Source of the DNA: Callaeas wilsoni
Lineage: Eukaryota; Chordata; Aves; Passeriformes; Callaeidae
Direction of reading: 5' to 3'
Length of the DNA: 64,000 nucleotides
Assembly: GCA_013398955.1 (NCBI GenBank)
Contig: VWPU01008539.1
Location: 61,459-125,458, forward strand
The notes below the pieces were generated by a model. That model was not told where the DNA came from and did no database searches. It saw only the letters and a list, made by a program, of their open reading frames with translations. The translations under genes were made by a program, and so were the position numbers. Below are positions 49,901-61,640 of this stretch, piece after piece (position 1 is the stretch's first letter; every line of letters starts with the position of its first letter).

Positions 49901-52900
49901 AGATGCTTAAGTAAAAGGTTCAGCATTCCCTGTCTAATTGTTCTCTAAATATGTATATTTTTGCACTAGATCCATCCTTTCTGGGAAGGAACTCCTTGGC
50001 CATGTCGTATTCTGACCAGCCACATGTCTTTTCCTGGTTCGAGGGTTTTGTCCACTGGCATAAATACGTCCTCAAAACCTTAAATCTATTGCAAATGGGA
50101 GTGCAGCTACTTCTGAAACAAGTGTTAGTGCTGAAGTTGGCAATCTTTTACCCCTGAGTTTTAGGCAGCTGTGATTGAGACAGAGTCTTGCTTCAGGAGA
50201 TCTCAGGTTTGACCTTCACAGGCACAGGTTCCTAAATAGTGACCCAGAGGTTACAGGTCTTTCTTTTAGGTACTGAATCAGAGGATGTGCCTCTCCTCAC
50301 AGGATGCCTTTTCTTGTCTTAGCCTGATAAAACAAGCATTTGTCACGGAACGTGTTGTGAGCACAAGGCCATCACTGTGATGCTTCTGCATCCCACAGGT
50401 ATAGCTGCTGGCTCTGGAGCACAGGTGTGGGGATTTCAGGGATCCATTTCGTTCTCGAGGCATGGATTAGGGGCTCCTCAGGACATGAATGACATTGAGG
50501 GGCAGGAGTGTGCTCAGAGAAGGGAACAGAGCTGGAGAAGGATCTGGAGCACCAGGAGCATCTGAGGGAGCTGGGAGGGCTCAGCCTGGAGCAAAGGAGG
50601 CTCAGGAGGGACCTTCTCACTCTCCACAACTCCCTGACAGGAGGGTGGAGCCAGGTGGGGCTCGGCCTCTTCCCCCAGTTAACCAGTGACAGGACAAGAG
50701 GACGTGGCTCAAGTTGTGCCAGGTGAGGTTTAGATTGGACATTAGAGAAAATGTTTTCACAAAAACGGCTGTCAAGCCCTGGCACAGTCTGCCCAGGGAA
50801 TAGGTGGAGTCACCATCCCTGGATGGATTTAAAAGTCATGTAGAATGGACACCTGGGGCCATGGTTTAGCGGTGGGCTTGGCTGTGCTGCGGGAACACTC
50901 GGACCTGATGATCTTGGAGAGCTTTTCCAATCCGAACAAATCTGTGACAATCCCGTTCTCCTATGATTCTATCATTTCTTCAGGAGTCAGTCCGTCCCCC
51001 TCTTCATGCCCGGCCCCCGCGGAGGTTCTGAAGGGACAGCTCCCGGCCGGGGTCGGGCGGCGGTGCCGGTCCTGAAGGGACAGCTCCGGGCGGGGAGCGC
51101 AGCACCGCAGCTCCCGGGGTCCCGGGGGGCTCGCTCCGCTGGCCCCTTCTCGCTGCTTCCCCCGCTCCCAACCCCCGGCAGCGGGGAGTGCCGGCAGTGG
51201 GGGCTGCTCGGGGCCCTTCGGGACCGTCCCCTGGCGGTCCCCGGGGCCGCGGCAGCTCCAGCCCCGCTCCCGGCCCCGTGTGCCGCTAATTGCATCCGAC
51301 GGCTGGCGCCGCGGTGCAGCTGCAGCCTCCGGGGCGGGGGAAGGACGCAGAGCACTTCCAGCGCTCACCACAGCCCTGCCGCAGCCCAGGGCCCTTTGTG
51401 CTCTTGCTCCTCTTCATTTTAATTGACAGACAGGGACGAAGGGAAAGCAGGACAGGGGAGATCCCGATGGAAGGGAGGCAGCTGTGAAATCACCACGGCA
51501 AACCTCCTGAAAGGCGGGGAATGCAGCATGGAATCATCTGCACGCGGTGCCAGTACTGAAGCTCATGTCGTGAAATACAAAGCACTGTGCTCTGTAACAA
51601 GTGCTGTCAGACAATTAAATTGAATTAAATGAGGGAGTCAGGGGCGTGGCACATCTGCCTCACGCCTTGGTTTCGCCCAGGACCAGACACAATGGTGGAC
51701 CAATGACCTTGCTGACTGGTTTGTTTGTATTAAACGATAATGTCTAAATGATAATAAATGATAATGTCTCTCATCTATTCCCAGGGATCCTCCTCAGGGC
51801 TCTTGGCAGCGCATTAAGAGATGCATTAGCTTGCTGCTCCATGCTACGACTTTGGGCCTCTCAGAGGCTCTCCAGAGGTTTTTTTCATTAAGACCAAAAT
51901 CAAAGATGTCGGGCTGCCACTGCTGGTGTAAACTATTCCTATTTGGTTTACATTTAACAGCAGGACTGGGCAGCAGGTTCAAATCAGAATGCGGAGCAAG
52001 CTAAAAATGTGTTCAGTCAAGATCTGAGCTTCAAGGATGGTGGTTTAGCAAAAGAAGGATGTTAATTAGGGTGAAGTTCTGTACCTAGGAGGAAAAATAA
52101 GTGCAAGCATGAAGCAGGCATAGGTTTTCCCACTCAATTAGCTGTGGGAATGCAGAGAACACCTGAAAGATGTTCCTAAGGGCATGTGGTACACACAATG
52201 TTACTTTTTTTAGAATTGTTCTGTGTCTAATGCCTCTTCAGATCACAGATTTCTGGGGATTTCCCTGTCCTGGCCCAGAGGAGGGTCTTGCTCTGAAGGT
52301 GGCATTGGCAGCTGAGTTCCAGAGTCGCCTCTGGCTGGAGCATGAAATGAGCTCAGTACCGAGGGGACAAACCAAAGCCAGAAGCAGCAGGATATGTGGG
52401 GAATCCAGAGGCAGAGCCAAGGCAGGACAGCGGAATGTCTGTGCCTGTGGCAGAGGCAGGAGGAAGGGCAGCACAAGGATGCTCAGGGCAGGTTTGTCAG
52501 TACAGGCAGCCATGAAGACACTGTCCCCACATGCCTGGGTGTCACCCATGGAGCCAGCCCAGGACAGAACCTCACAGGACCCATGAGGCAGCAGCACCCA
52601 CTGCTGAGCCCCAGCTGCTGACCCACCACGTTGGAGTGATGCTGTCAGGGTTTCACTGATGTGATAAAGAACGCGACAGCCTGACAGAGCACCTCACTGA
52701 CTTCAACTCCTTCTATTCTGGGGTTCTTTCTCAAGAGTGTGCAAACAGTTCACTGTCTTAAATGTGCTGAACTCCAAAAATACAGGTGAAGATTGCTCCA
52801 GAAGCAGATTGCTGCAATCTGTGTTGGGGCAGCACTTGTGATCACCAAGGATGTGGTGCATCCCCCAGTCACAGGAACAATGAGCAAACTGGAGGGCTCA

Positions 52901-54474
52901 CAGCAGCAGAGCTCGAAAGGATGGTGTGTTTCCTGTCCTTTGCAGAAGGATGTTTACTGTGGTCACAGACTGTACCAACCTCTGCCTGTGTGGGCCAAGG
53001 TGGTGGCAGGATCCACTCACATCCCCCGATCTGCTGCTGCAGGGCAGGAGGTACCTTGTGAAGTTGGGGTCCAGCTCTTCCCCTGGTAGCAGAGCCCCTG
53101 AACAGTTTCATCACTCAAATGTCCCTTTGTTCTCCACATTGCTTACTTCCTCTGGCCTCTTCACTCTCACCTCAGAATGCTGACCTGTGAAATATTCCAA
53201 ACTCACCAGGGCTTGAGCAATGTTTCCAGGTGTCAGTGGGCGTAATTTATCTCAGAGACTGGGAATTCCCCTTCCAGTGGAGAAAGGGTGGGGGCGACTG
53301 TCCCAACATGTTTAACTAAATGGGCTGCAGCGTCCCAGCTCCTTTGGAGGGAAAATCCTGCACAGAAACTGATACCCCTACATGTGTTAAATCCCTGCTG
53401 TGTGTGTTCTCGTGACATTTGCCACACTGGCAGCTAATTTAGGCTGCTCTAGATCAGACACTCCTTGGGGACCTTTAGACAAGCCATGGCAGCATGGAAA
53501 TGTCTCCATAGAGTCTGGTAGCTGCAAATGGGATTTCCTGACAGCATGGAAAAGCCTCCATGGAGTCTGATAGCTGCAAATGGGATACTTGCTTAATTTC
53601 TCCATGAAAAAGAGATGCTGTTGCCATTAGAATCTCTCTCATTGCTATTTCATATTTTTCAGCCTACAAGGAGAAAATGAAGGAGCTGTCTCTGCTCTCC
53701 CTCATCTGCTCCTGTTTCCACACCCAGCCCCACCCCAACACCATCTACCAGTATGGAGGTAGGTAACCTGCTCCCACAGGAGCTCCAGCAGTGTTTGGAT
53801 TATTCTCCCACAGGCAATGTGGGAGCTTGCCAGAGTCAGAGTCTCTCTGCTTCATGCTGGGGTGACATACAAGGTCATAACAGCAATGTGACCTTTCTGT
53901 AATTATGCCATGACTTTAAATTAATTGCATTTGCATGGAGGGAGATGAAGATGATCGCTAATCAAGAAATTCTGGAGATAAAACAAAATGACCCAGGTCA
54001 GGACATGGGAAAATCCTAATTCCTGTGTGAGGAGTTTGATGACCTCAGGTGAACACCCTCCTGACTGGCACAGGTTCACAGAGTCACTGGTTTTTTTCCT
54101 CACAAAGATATGGAGGTGAAGCAGCTGGATAAGAGGGCATCAGGCCAGAGCTTCGAAGTGATCCTGAAGTCCCCTTCAGATTTGTCTCCTGAGAGCCCAA
54201 TCCTTTCTTCCCCTCCCAAGAAGAAGGACCTGTCCCTGGAGGAGCTGCAGAGGAGGCTGGAGGCTGCAGAAGAGAGGAGGAAGGTAAGGAGATGTCCTGT
54301 AGAAGCAGTGACTTTTCTGGTAGTAATTGCACCTAAACCCAAAACTCAGCAGGAGTAATCTAAAACAGCTGGAAAGTGTTCTGACACTTGTTATTCCACT
54401 GTAAATTGTCAGGTGAGACATAGGAATCATGGAGCGAGGTTCTGCAGCCTGATTTAGGCAGGGAATTCAACTCT

Positions 54475-54506
<32 letters not shown>

Positions 54507-55523
54507 TGTGTAGATGTGGCCCTTGGGGACATGGGTTAGTGGTGGGCTGGCCAGGGCTGGGGGAACTGTTGGACTCAATGATCTCAGAGGGCTTTTCCAA
54601 CCTTAATGATTCTATGATAGCAGGAAAAAGGTGCCAAAAGTATCTTCCAAGCAAGAAGATTATGTTACGGGGTGGAGGGCGGTGGCAAAGTGGTTTGAGC
54701 AGAGGAGAGAGTCAGAAAGGTTCTCTGGGGAGATGAAGGTTGGAAGAGCCTCTCCGGTGGCCTCACTCCCCTCCCTCGGCAGACCCAGGAGGCGCAGGTG
54801 CTGAAGCAGCTGGCGGAGAAGCGGGAACACGAGCGGGAGGTGCTGCACAAGGCGCTGGAGGAGAACAACAACTTCAGCCGCCTGGCCGAGGAGAAGCTCA
54901 ACTACAAGATGGAGCTGAGCAGGGAGATCCGTGAGGCACATCTCGCTGCCTTGAGGGAGCGGCTCCGCGAGAAGGCGAGTGTGACCCCCGGGACAGGGCT
55001 GGGGTTGGGGGCGCTGGTCCTTATGGAAAAATGGGGTCTGGTCCCAGTGTGATGGGTGCAAGGGACAGGGTGTTTTCTTGGTGGTGGTTGCTGAGGAGCG
55101 GCTCTGCCCTAGAGCAGCATCAGGAGGGGGGTTATGTCCTTCAGGGTCAGTAGAGGACATAGCCTGGATAATCTTGGTAAGTGCAAGTCCTAAGCCACAG
55201 CATCAGGCCCACAATGGGCTGCATGGCTGAAGGGCTCTGCAGGAGAGGGGAGCCAAGAGTGCATTCGCTGGAGGTTCCATCACCTCCAGGCTCCCACAGA
55301 TGATCCTTCACTCCTTGCAGGTGTAACCCCCTGCCCTCAGGGTGTTTTGGATGGGAAACTGGTCTCTTTTTTTATGTCTGGTGCAAATCCCGTGTGCAGG
55401 AGGAAAATATTGATCACAAGAGCAGGGCGTGTTAGCCCGGTGTCACCTCTCCCATCTTTGCAGGAACTGCACGCAGCCGAGGTCCGCAGGAACAAGGAAC
55501 AGCGGGAGGAGATCTCTGGATAA
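43967..55523 (+). CDS. STMN3: STMN3, stathmin-3 / SCG10-like protein (5 coding exons, 180 residues)
   Basis: Spliced plus-strand gene with coding exons 43967-43985, 53663-53758, 54108-54283, 54783-54974 and 55464-55523. The model is 180 residues, the same length as human STMN3. Stathmin-family proteins bind two tubulin dimers and destabilise microtubules; STMN3 is neuronal and Golgi/vesicle anchored. Seen: N-terminal membrane region with LICSCF, where Cys22 and Cys24 are the palmitoylation sites of the family; serines 50, 60, 65, 68 and 73 at the positions of the known phosphosites; and the long helical tubulin-binding stathmin-like domain from about residue 39 to 178. Introns 1-3 are GT-AG; intron 4 is GC-AG. 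Intron 1 is about 9.7 kb. It lies head to head with RTEL1, as in human. Confidence 0.96.
48213..48253. repeat. AACC tetranucleotide repeat with A-run
   Basis: Repeated CCAACCAA units with one CCCACC interruption, then about 14 A. In STMN3 intron 1. Confidence 0.85.
50484..50974 (+). mobile_element. CR1 LINE 3' fragment
   Basis: About 490 bp, from AATGACATTGAGGGGCAGGA through GAGCTGGGAGGGCTCAGCCT to CTTGGAGAGCTTTTCCAATC and TATGATTCTATCATT. It directly precedes the intronic CpG island. Confidence 0.88.
50985..51365. promoter_or_regulatory. CpG island inside STMN3 intron 1
   Basis: About 380 bp of very GC- and CpG-rich DNA in otherwise AT-moderate intron. It contains a near-repeat (CTGAAGGGACAGCTCC at 51028-51043 and 51072-51087). 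It could be an alternative STMN3 promoter, an antisense transcript promoter or an enhancer. No clear first exon is recognised. Confidence 0.6.
53488..53586. repeat. 52-bp tandem duplication
   Basis: Two adjacent near-identical units, each with CAGCATGGAAA, TCCAT.GAGTCTG.TAGCT and GCAAATGGGAT. It ends 76 bp upstream of STMN3 exon 2. Confidence 0.85.
53663..53758 (+). CDS. STMN3: STMN3 coding exon 2 (palmitoylation domain)
   Basis: Encodes [20 protein letters not shown] then [11 protein letters not shown], residues 8-38. Cys22 and Cys24 are the membrane-anchor palmitoylation cysteines. Acceptor ATTTTTCAG, donor GTAGGT. Confidence 0.96.
54108..54283 (+). CDS. STMN3: STMN3 coding exon 3 (phosphosite region)
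   Basis: Encodes [40 protein letters not shown] and [18 protein letters not shown], residues 40-97. It contains the regulatory serines and the start of the stathmin-like domain. Acceptor CACAAAG, donor GTAAGG. Confidence 0.96.
54475..54506. repeat. ATC trinucleotide microsatellite
   Basis: About 10.7 units of ATC in STMN3 intron 3, directly before a CR1 tail. Likely length-polymorphic. Confidence 0.95.
54508..54619 (+). mobile_element. CR1 LINE 3' fragment
   Basis: GTAGATGTGGCCCTTGGGGA, GGACTCAATGATCTCAGAGG and CCTTAATGATTCTATGATA mark the end of a CR1 copy in STMN3 intron 3. Confidence 0.88.
54783..54974 (+). CDS. STMN3: STMN3 coding exon 4 (tubulin-binding helix)
   Basis: Encodes [40 protein letters not shown] and [20 protein letters not shown], ending LREK, residues 98-161. 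All helical. The 3' boundary is AAG followed by GCGAGT, a GC donor; no GT site gives the conserved junction. Confidence 0.96.
54975..55463 (+). other. STMN3: STMN3 intron 4, GC-AG type
   Basis: Begins GCGAGT after an AAG exon end and closes with ATCTTTGCAG. The junction restores the conserved LREK-ELHAAE protein sequence. Confidence 0.85.
55464..55523 (+). CDS. STMN3: STMN3 coding exon 5 and stop
   Basis: Encodes [19 protein letters not shown] and a TAA stop, residues 162-180. Human ends MSG where this ends ISG. Acceptor ATCTTTGCAG, phase 0. Confidence 0.95.
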   Translation, partial: ELHAAEVRRNKEQREEISG

Positions 55524-57180
55524 AGGGCTTTTCTACACATCTAGCACCTGATTCCTGTTAACAAACCAACCAATCGACCAACCAACACATTTTATTTTGT
55601 TTGTCTAGATGCGGCATTCGGTTCTCCATCCCCCCTCCCCGGTGTTTGTCCCCCAGCTACACGCTTCTCTCTGCATCCCTAATTGTCAGTGCTTGTGGGG
55701 ATTCACAGATCATAGGGACCTCTAAGCAGAATAGCAACTAGTTCACATCAAATAGAATCTATCAGTCGATCAGTCAATCAAACAGCTTCTTTGGAGGGTT
55801 TTGTCCTTTTTTAAAAAAAAATATTTCTTAAACTGATGTAAAAAAAGAAAACGAAACTAAGATATTAATAAATTCAACCAGCAGTGTCACAGAGATACGG
55901 ATTTCTTATCCGGGGCTTTTCCTCCTCTTGGTGTTTGCTCTGAGCCAAATATCAGTTTCAGAAAAATGGGAAGTAAGTGATAATTTCTGTGTGTGAAGCA
56001 AAATAGGGAGCAGCCCCCTGTTTGCCCGTGGTAGGAGAGAGGAAGGAGAGGGATGGATGGCTCAGGAGCTGCAGTGTGCAGAGCTCGTAACTCTTGGCTG
56101 CCTCCAGAGCCAGCCCAGACAGGCAGTGACCCACAGTTCTCATCTTTGGGTGATTTTTGAGAGCCCGTGTGGAAGCAGCTGAGGGTCTCCACCCAAAGCT
56201 TGGTGCCAGGTGCCACCTCACGGAAAGTCTCTGTCACAGTGGGCACTGTCCGATGCCCTGGTTGGCCACTGAGCCGACCTCTCCCCAGCTGAGCAGGGAC
56301 TGAGAGGCCTTGGCCACTCTGCCCGGGAGAGCTGCGGGTGGTGGATGCATTCCCAGCTCTGTGGGAGCCCTGGGAGAGGACCCTCAGTCCTCTGTGGGCT
56401 CCCCAGTGCTCTCACAACACAGGATTCCACTCTGTTAGGAAAGCAAATCCAATAGAGACGATGCATGGTGGTGGAATAGCCTTTTAGTGAACAGAATAAT
56501 CCTTCCCTCTTTCCAGAGGTGGATGTGGCTCTTTGGGGCCATCACAGGGCAGATTGCTGGAGACCAAATCCTGGGGCTCTTTTCTGATCTCCACAGAATT
56601 CCCAGCTGGATGTGGGAGGGATCCCTCCATGGCCATGGCTTGATGTCAGGGGACTCTGCTCCTAAAAGGAAGGGCTACCTTACTCCCAAACCCCTCTTCC
56701 TGGGCTGGAGGGAGGACAGGGCTGTTAGAAAGCTCCTGTGCTGTCAGTGACAAAAGAAAATTAGATTTAGGGCAAAGAAGGAAACTGAGGGTTGAATTTC
56801 TTAACAGTAGCTAATGATCAGTTTATAGTAGCAGCTGTCTTAGATAAGCATCTGTGTAGAGCGCGGCATCACCGCCAGCATCACCTCATCCATATAGTGA
56901 CGAGAAATTTTAAAAAGTTTAAAAAAAAATTTAAAAAGTAATTTAAATGAAATGTTTGTGTGTAAGAAATGGTTGAAACTGTCAAATGTCTGTGTCCCGC
57001 GTTGGTGGGATCTGAGAAGGTATCTGCGAGATATTAACCCTGTCCTACTCTCTGTGGTGCTGAGTGTTTGCTTGGTGTGTAATTCTGACCTGGAGCTTGT
57101 TGTAAATACTGTTTTTAGTACTATGATTATTATGATTATTATTATCAGAAATGTTGTACTCATGAGCAAGAGTTGAAAAC
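55524..57180 (+). other. STMN3: STMN3 3'UTR (probable)
   Basis: Sequence after the STMN3 stop. It has an AACC/ATCG simple repeat near 55562-55586, a candidate polyadenylation signal AATAAA at 55867-55872, and an AT-rich segment at 56900-57170 with a Pumilio-like TGTAAATA at 57101-57108. Later AATAAA copies at 59306, 59887 and 59906 could serve a longer UTR. The true end is unknown. Confidence 0.5.
57101..57108 (+). promoter_or_regulatory. Pumilio-response-like element
   Basis: Exact TGTAAATA, matching the UGUANAUA Pumilio consensus, in the probable STMN3 3'UTR. Relevant only if the transcript extends this far. Confidence 0.35.
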
Positions 57181-60100
57181 AAGAGAAATGGCCATTTTCA
57201 CTCTCTCCTGGGGGCTCAGAAGGAGTCAGAGGCTGGGCCAGGTGAAGGCAGGGTGCCAGTGGGATGCTGGACCAGAGAGCAGCTGGAAAATGATGGAATT
57301 GGGAGCTGGAGGCAGCCGAGTCCTGCGGGCAGGGCGATGAGAGCGGGGACGGCTGCTCCTCGTGCTGGGAGGAGAAGGAAGGGCTGAGAGGAAGAATTGA
57401 ACATACAATTCTTCAATTCCAGAACATATAATTTAGCGTTGATCCAAACCTCCCCATGTGGAGGTGCCAGGTGGTTCCCTCCAACCCCACAGAAGCCAGA
57501 GGATCTGTCAGGTTTAGCATGTGCTGGAAGAGAGCTGGTCAGTAACAGGTTGTGCCGGTCAGAGCCGTCCTCCCAAACAGCTCCCGAGTGTCTAGGCTCA
57601 ATTCCTGCCTGGATCTTCCCTCTCGGTTCCTCGTGCTGCCCCACACCCCTCTCCTCCCCCTCCCTGGAGCCCAGATGGGTCTCAAGTCGGGACTTATTCT
57701 TGCAATAGCTTTTCCTGGCAAAAAAATCCCATGGCAAGTGTGGAATGGCCTGGCAGATGGTGCTCGTGCAGGTGTGAGCACTGGGAAACTAATTCTTCTC
57801 CCCTCCATCAGGTTGGTGCAGTGAGGGACAGCAGATATGGCTGGAAAAACGGAAACTGCAGGATAAGCTCCTGCTCCAGAGGAGTGGGGACGTGCAGGGA
57901 GAGCTGTGCATTGGTAACGTCAGGGAGCTGCTGCCGAGACACGTTGTGCCAAGGAAACAGCCTCACCTGTGGGGCCAGAGGCTTTACGTGTCCTGGAGCC
58001 ACGTTTGCCTGGTGCAGGTGGATGGAGTAGGGACGTTCAGGAGCTTGTCCAGTGCCACTGGGCACTATCAGGGAAATGTGTGACTGCTTTGGCTGCGCGG
58101 TGTTGGCTGGATGAGGGGTGTCCACCCACTGCTCCAAACCCATCGTGGCCAGGAGCTCATGCAGCACTGTGCCCAACCTGCAGCACGTGGCACAGGCCAG
58201 GACCATGGTTATTCCATGCCTTTCCATATCCCTTCATGCTATTGGCTATGTGCAGCTGCATACTTCATGCCTCAAATGAGACTAATTAAGTATCCTCATT
58301 AACATCCTTACTGCCCCAGCCTATGTCATTCCTGGAGCATTCCCATGTACCGTGGCTGTGGACACAGCATGCAACCCCCCCTGTTCTTGGGGTCACCTTC
58401 CTTATGGTGGGGTTTGAGGTCTCCACTGATCACTGAAGGTGTTTATGAATCGAGCTCTGAACCGACAGTTTTCAGCCCCATTTTTGCAGCAGCATACGGA
58501 CATGGGAATGTGCCTTGTAGGGGGACCATCCTCAGGGCACCCACGGCATCCCTGCCTGCACCTCGAGTGTGGCAGCAGTGTGAGGGAGGAAAGGCAGGAA
58601 GGTGACATCATTATGTGCATGCAGAGGCCTTCCAAGAGCCCTCTGGAGAAGAGCCTCTGATTCGGGCAAGAATGAGGAGCTGAAGCTAAATGAGCTCCCA
58701 GCTGGCACCAAGAGCCGGGCGGTGGGTGAAGCCATAGGAAGCCGGGACAACCGGCCTCATAACCCAAATTAAAGCTCTGTGCCTGCATTATCCCGTGCAG
58801 CAGAGCTCAGCTCTGTCCGTAAATAGGCACTTCCAAGGATGCTGGCCCCTCTAACTGCTTCTGGACTGAGCCTCTTCCTTGTCTTATTATTTCGGAGTCA
58901 TTAAAGAATCTTGCTCTAACCCACTTGTGGGGTTCCCTTTGAGGTGACTTTCCAGGGCCGGTGGGAGTTGACGATTGCATGCATCCTACCTCGGGGGTAG
59001 GTCGGTATTGCTGCTCCCTTTCAAATGTAAACTTCAGCTTGCTTGCTTTAGCTTAGCCCTCGTGACTCTCTGGCCCTGGCTCTGCAATCCTGCCTCATGG
59101 GGTTCGTTATATCCCTCCCATGGCATTCCCGTCCCCCTCGCAGTGGCTGTGCACCCGGCTGTGCACACGCGCACAGAAACGCATCCGTGGAAACGATATA
59201 TGCACATACACTCTGATACCACTTGAAATGAGTCAGGGAGTGGCTGTTTACGGTGCTAGAGATTTCTTACTCTCCATGCTAGGGACGAGATGACATAGCA
59301 AGACCAATAAACTCCACCTTTGTAGTCAGTTGTCTTTAAGCAAAGCAGCAGAGGGGCACTGGCCCGTGCCTACGTGCGGGTGCTCCGTGGTCCCCGGGGT
59401 GCAGGGACGCAGGGGACAGCCGGGCATCCCTGCCCCGGCATCCCCCGTGCCTCAGCTTCCCACAGCCTTTGACAAGGGGACACAGACGCTCCCTCCCCAC
59501 GGGGACCGCAGGAGAGCCGATGCCTCCACGTCTCTAAAGTGCTCTGAAATGGAAAGTACCAAAGTACGGAGTCGGGGTACGCAGCTGTGCACCCCGGGAG
59601 GAACAGCCCGGCCCGTGGCTGCAGGAGAGGGTTGGAAGATGACTGTGTGGGCACAGGGCTGAGCTGTCACCCCAGGGCTCAGCACCCCGGCTGCCCTCTG
59701 GGCAGGATGCGCTCCTCCTGCCACAGCCGGGGTCACCGTCCCTCATGACGGGTGGGGAGCTTGCACAGTGTCATGGAAAGACTTTCCATCCCTACCAGAG
59801 CCTTGTTCGGTTCCCTTTGGTCTGCCACGTGCATTTCATTGTCAACTTGAGGTTGTTGTTGTGCAAAAGAAGTGATTACGAAAAAAAATAAAGGAAAAAA
59901 AAAGAAATAAAGTTGGTATGAAACCGTATGTGTCCGTCTCTCTCCAGAAATGGGTTGTTTTAGTTCCAAGGCTTCTCTTTGTATTGTGAGAATACTAATA
60001 AACAGCGTTAAACAGAAAATTGACCTAAAGATTTAACAAAATAGGCTCTAAGCCTCTGAATCCTCAGTGAGTGCTTTTTTAGACAGCATAAAAGAGGCAA

Positions 60101-61368
60101 AAATTGACAGCTTATCACCATTCTCAGAGGGACAAAGTAATAAATGCTTGAATGAGGATCCTGCTGCCACCCCCTGTGGCTGGGAGTGAGGGTGTGCAAA
60201 GTCTTTACACAGGAAGATCGAAAAAGATATAAAACAGTTACAAATACAACAACTGCAGTTCTAGAAACCACATGACCTTCTTTATTAAAAACTCCAGTGC
60301 TTCCTTCATGAGCTTTTCCTGAGAAAGGATCTAGCCTGGGCTGGACAGAGCGGGAGGGAGCAGGGCTGTAGTCCTCTGGGAGATGGGACCCCAGCCCATG
60401 AGACCCTGCATGGCCAATGCTGCAAGTCCCATCCCTGGGGCCAGGTACACAAAAATGTCCAAAGGCTGCAACTGAAAACAGGGAAGTTTGTAATCCACAG
60501 GGACGTGTGGAGGAGGGTGCCTGGCTGCTTTCCCCGCTGCAGTGGGGGATCCTTTGATCCCTCTCTTGCCTTTTGCGGGGGGGCTTTTGCCATCACAAGC
60601 AGTGCCCAATGTCCCTGGTCTCTGTCCTCCCTGTCCTTGAGGGGTTATTGAAATAGCAGCATCCTCATGGGCTGTCCCACATCTTGTGATCCCATCAAAA
60701 TAACCGGTGTGGGAGACTTTCCAGAGCTCGGCAGCACTCGGTGCACAAGGAGACAAACCGAGGGGAAGGCAGGGGGGATAAATTTTAATTCCCAGGGCAG
60801 TGTTCTGTAAGGGCAGTGCCAGGACAACAGTGCTGGGGCCATCATGGTGGTGGCAGTGGCACAGCAGCCCATGCCTGATGCTTTTCCCATGTGTCCTCAG
60901 GATGCTGCTGGATGCACAAACAGGAATTCTATTTTTGCAGTGTGACCTTCCTGATTTTGGAGATAACAACCTGACTGCAAACGCAGCATTGCTCACTTTT
61001 CCTCTGAGGTTTGATACAGTCCACTAACCCAGGCTCTTCTAAAACCTGGATGTAGTAAAGTAAACCTCTGCATTTGTCTTATAAAAATAGGCACAGTCCT
61101 TGGAGCCACAGAATTTGAGATATATTGATGAGACCAAGCATGGTCACCTTCTAACTAGTTAATTCAAGACACATCCTTCATCCTTTTGTGATCTGAAGGA
61201 GAAAACCACAGAGGCGTGGGATCTGTTGGGGCAGGATGGGGTGGGATGAGCAGAAGGAATTTTGGAGAGGCTCCCACCACCTTCCAGCCCCACCCACTGT
61301 GCAGCCCTGCGGGGCTGAGCGTTGAAGACACAATACTGAAGGCTTGAACCAGACTCTAGCACCCACAT
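57181..61368. other. Downstream STMN3 flank, no supported gene
   Basis: No homology-supported coding exon seen. Three AATAAA signals near 59306-59911 may end a long STMN3 3'UTR. A 221-codon minus-strand open frame spans 60331-60996 but lacks domains I recognise. The next gene expected from human synteny (GMEB2) is not visible. Confidence 0.5.
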
Positions 61369-61640
61369 AATCACAGAATCAAGGAATGGTTTGGTTCCAA
61401 CCCCCTGCCATGGGCACGGACACCTTCCACTATCCCGGGTTGCTCCCAGCCCCGTCCAACCTGGCCTTGAGCACTTCCAGGGATGGGGCAGCCACAGCTT
61501 CTCTGGGCAACCTGTGCCAGGGCCTCCCCACCCTCACAGGGAAGAATTTCTTTCCAATATCCAATCTAACTCTGCCCTCTGCCACTGCCCCTTGTCCTGT
61601 CACTCCATGCCCATGCCAAGAGTCCCTCGTGCAAAAAATT
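61369..61640 (-). mobile_element. CR1 LINE 3' fragment
   Basis: AATCACAGAATCAAGGAATG, CCAACCCCCTGCCATGGGCA, CCACAGCTTCTCTGGGCAAC and GGGAAGAATTTCTTTCCAAT. Confidence 0.9.

Larger units (their letters stand above)
43986..53662 (+). other. STMN3: STMN3 intron 1
   Basis: Large intron with no coding exon I can support. Contents: T-runs at 44048-44065 and 44111-44120, an AACC-type simple repeat with A-run at 48213-48253, a CR1 fragment (about 50484-50974), a CpG island (50985-51365), and a 52-bp tandem duplication (53488-53586). An open frame at 45494-45901 shows no recognisable domain. Confidence 0.7.

Noticed and set aside
50961..51422. Frames of 122-138 codons over the intronic CpG island
   Set aside because: Same composition effect; no homology on either strand.
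59676..59705. Possible RE1/NRSF silencer downstream of STMN3
   Set aside because: Only CAGCACC and a few positions match; the second half-site does not fit.
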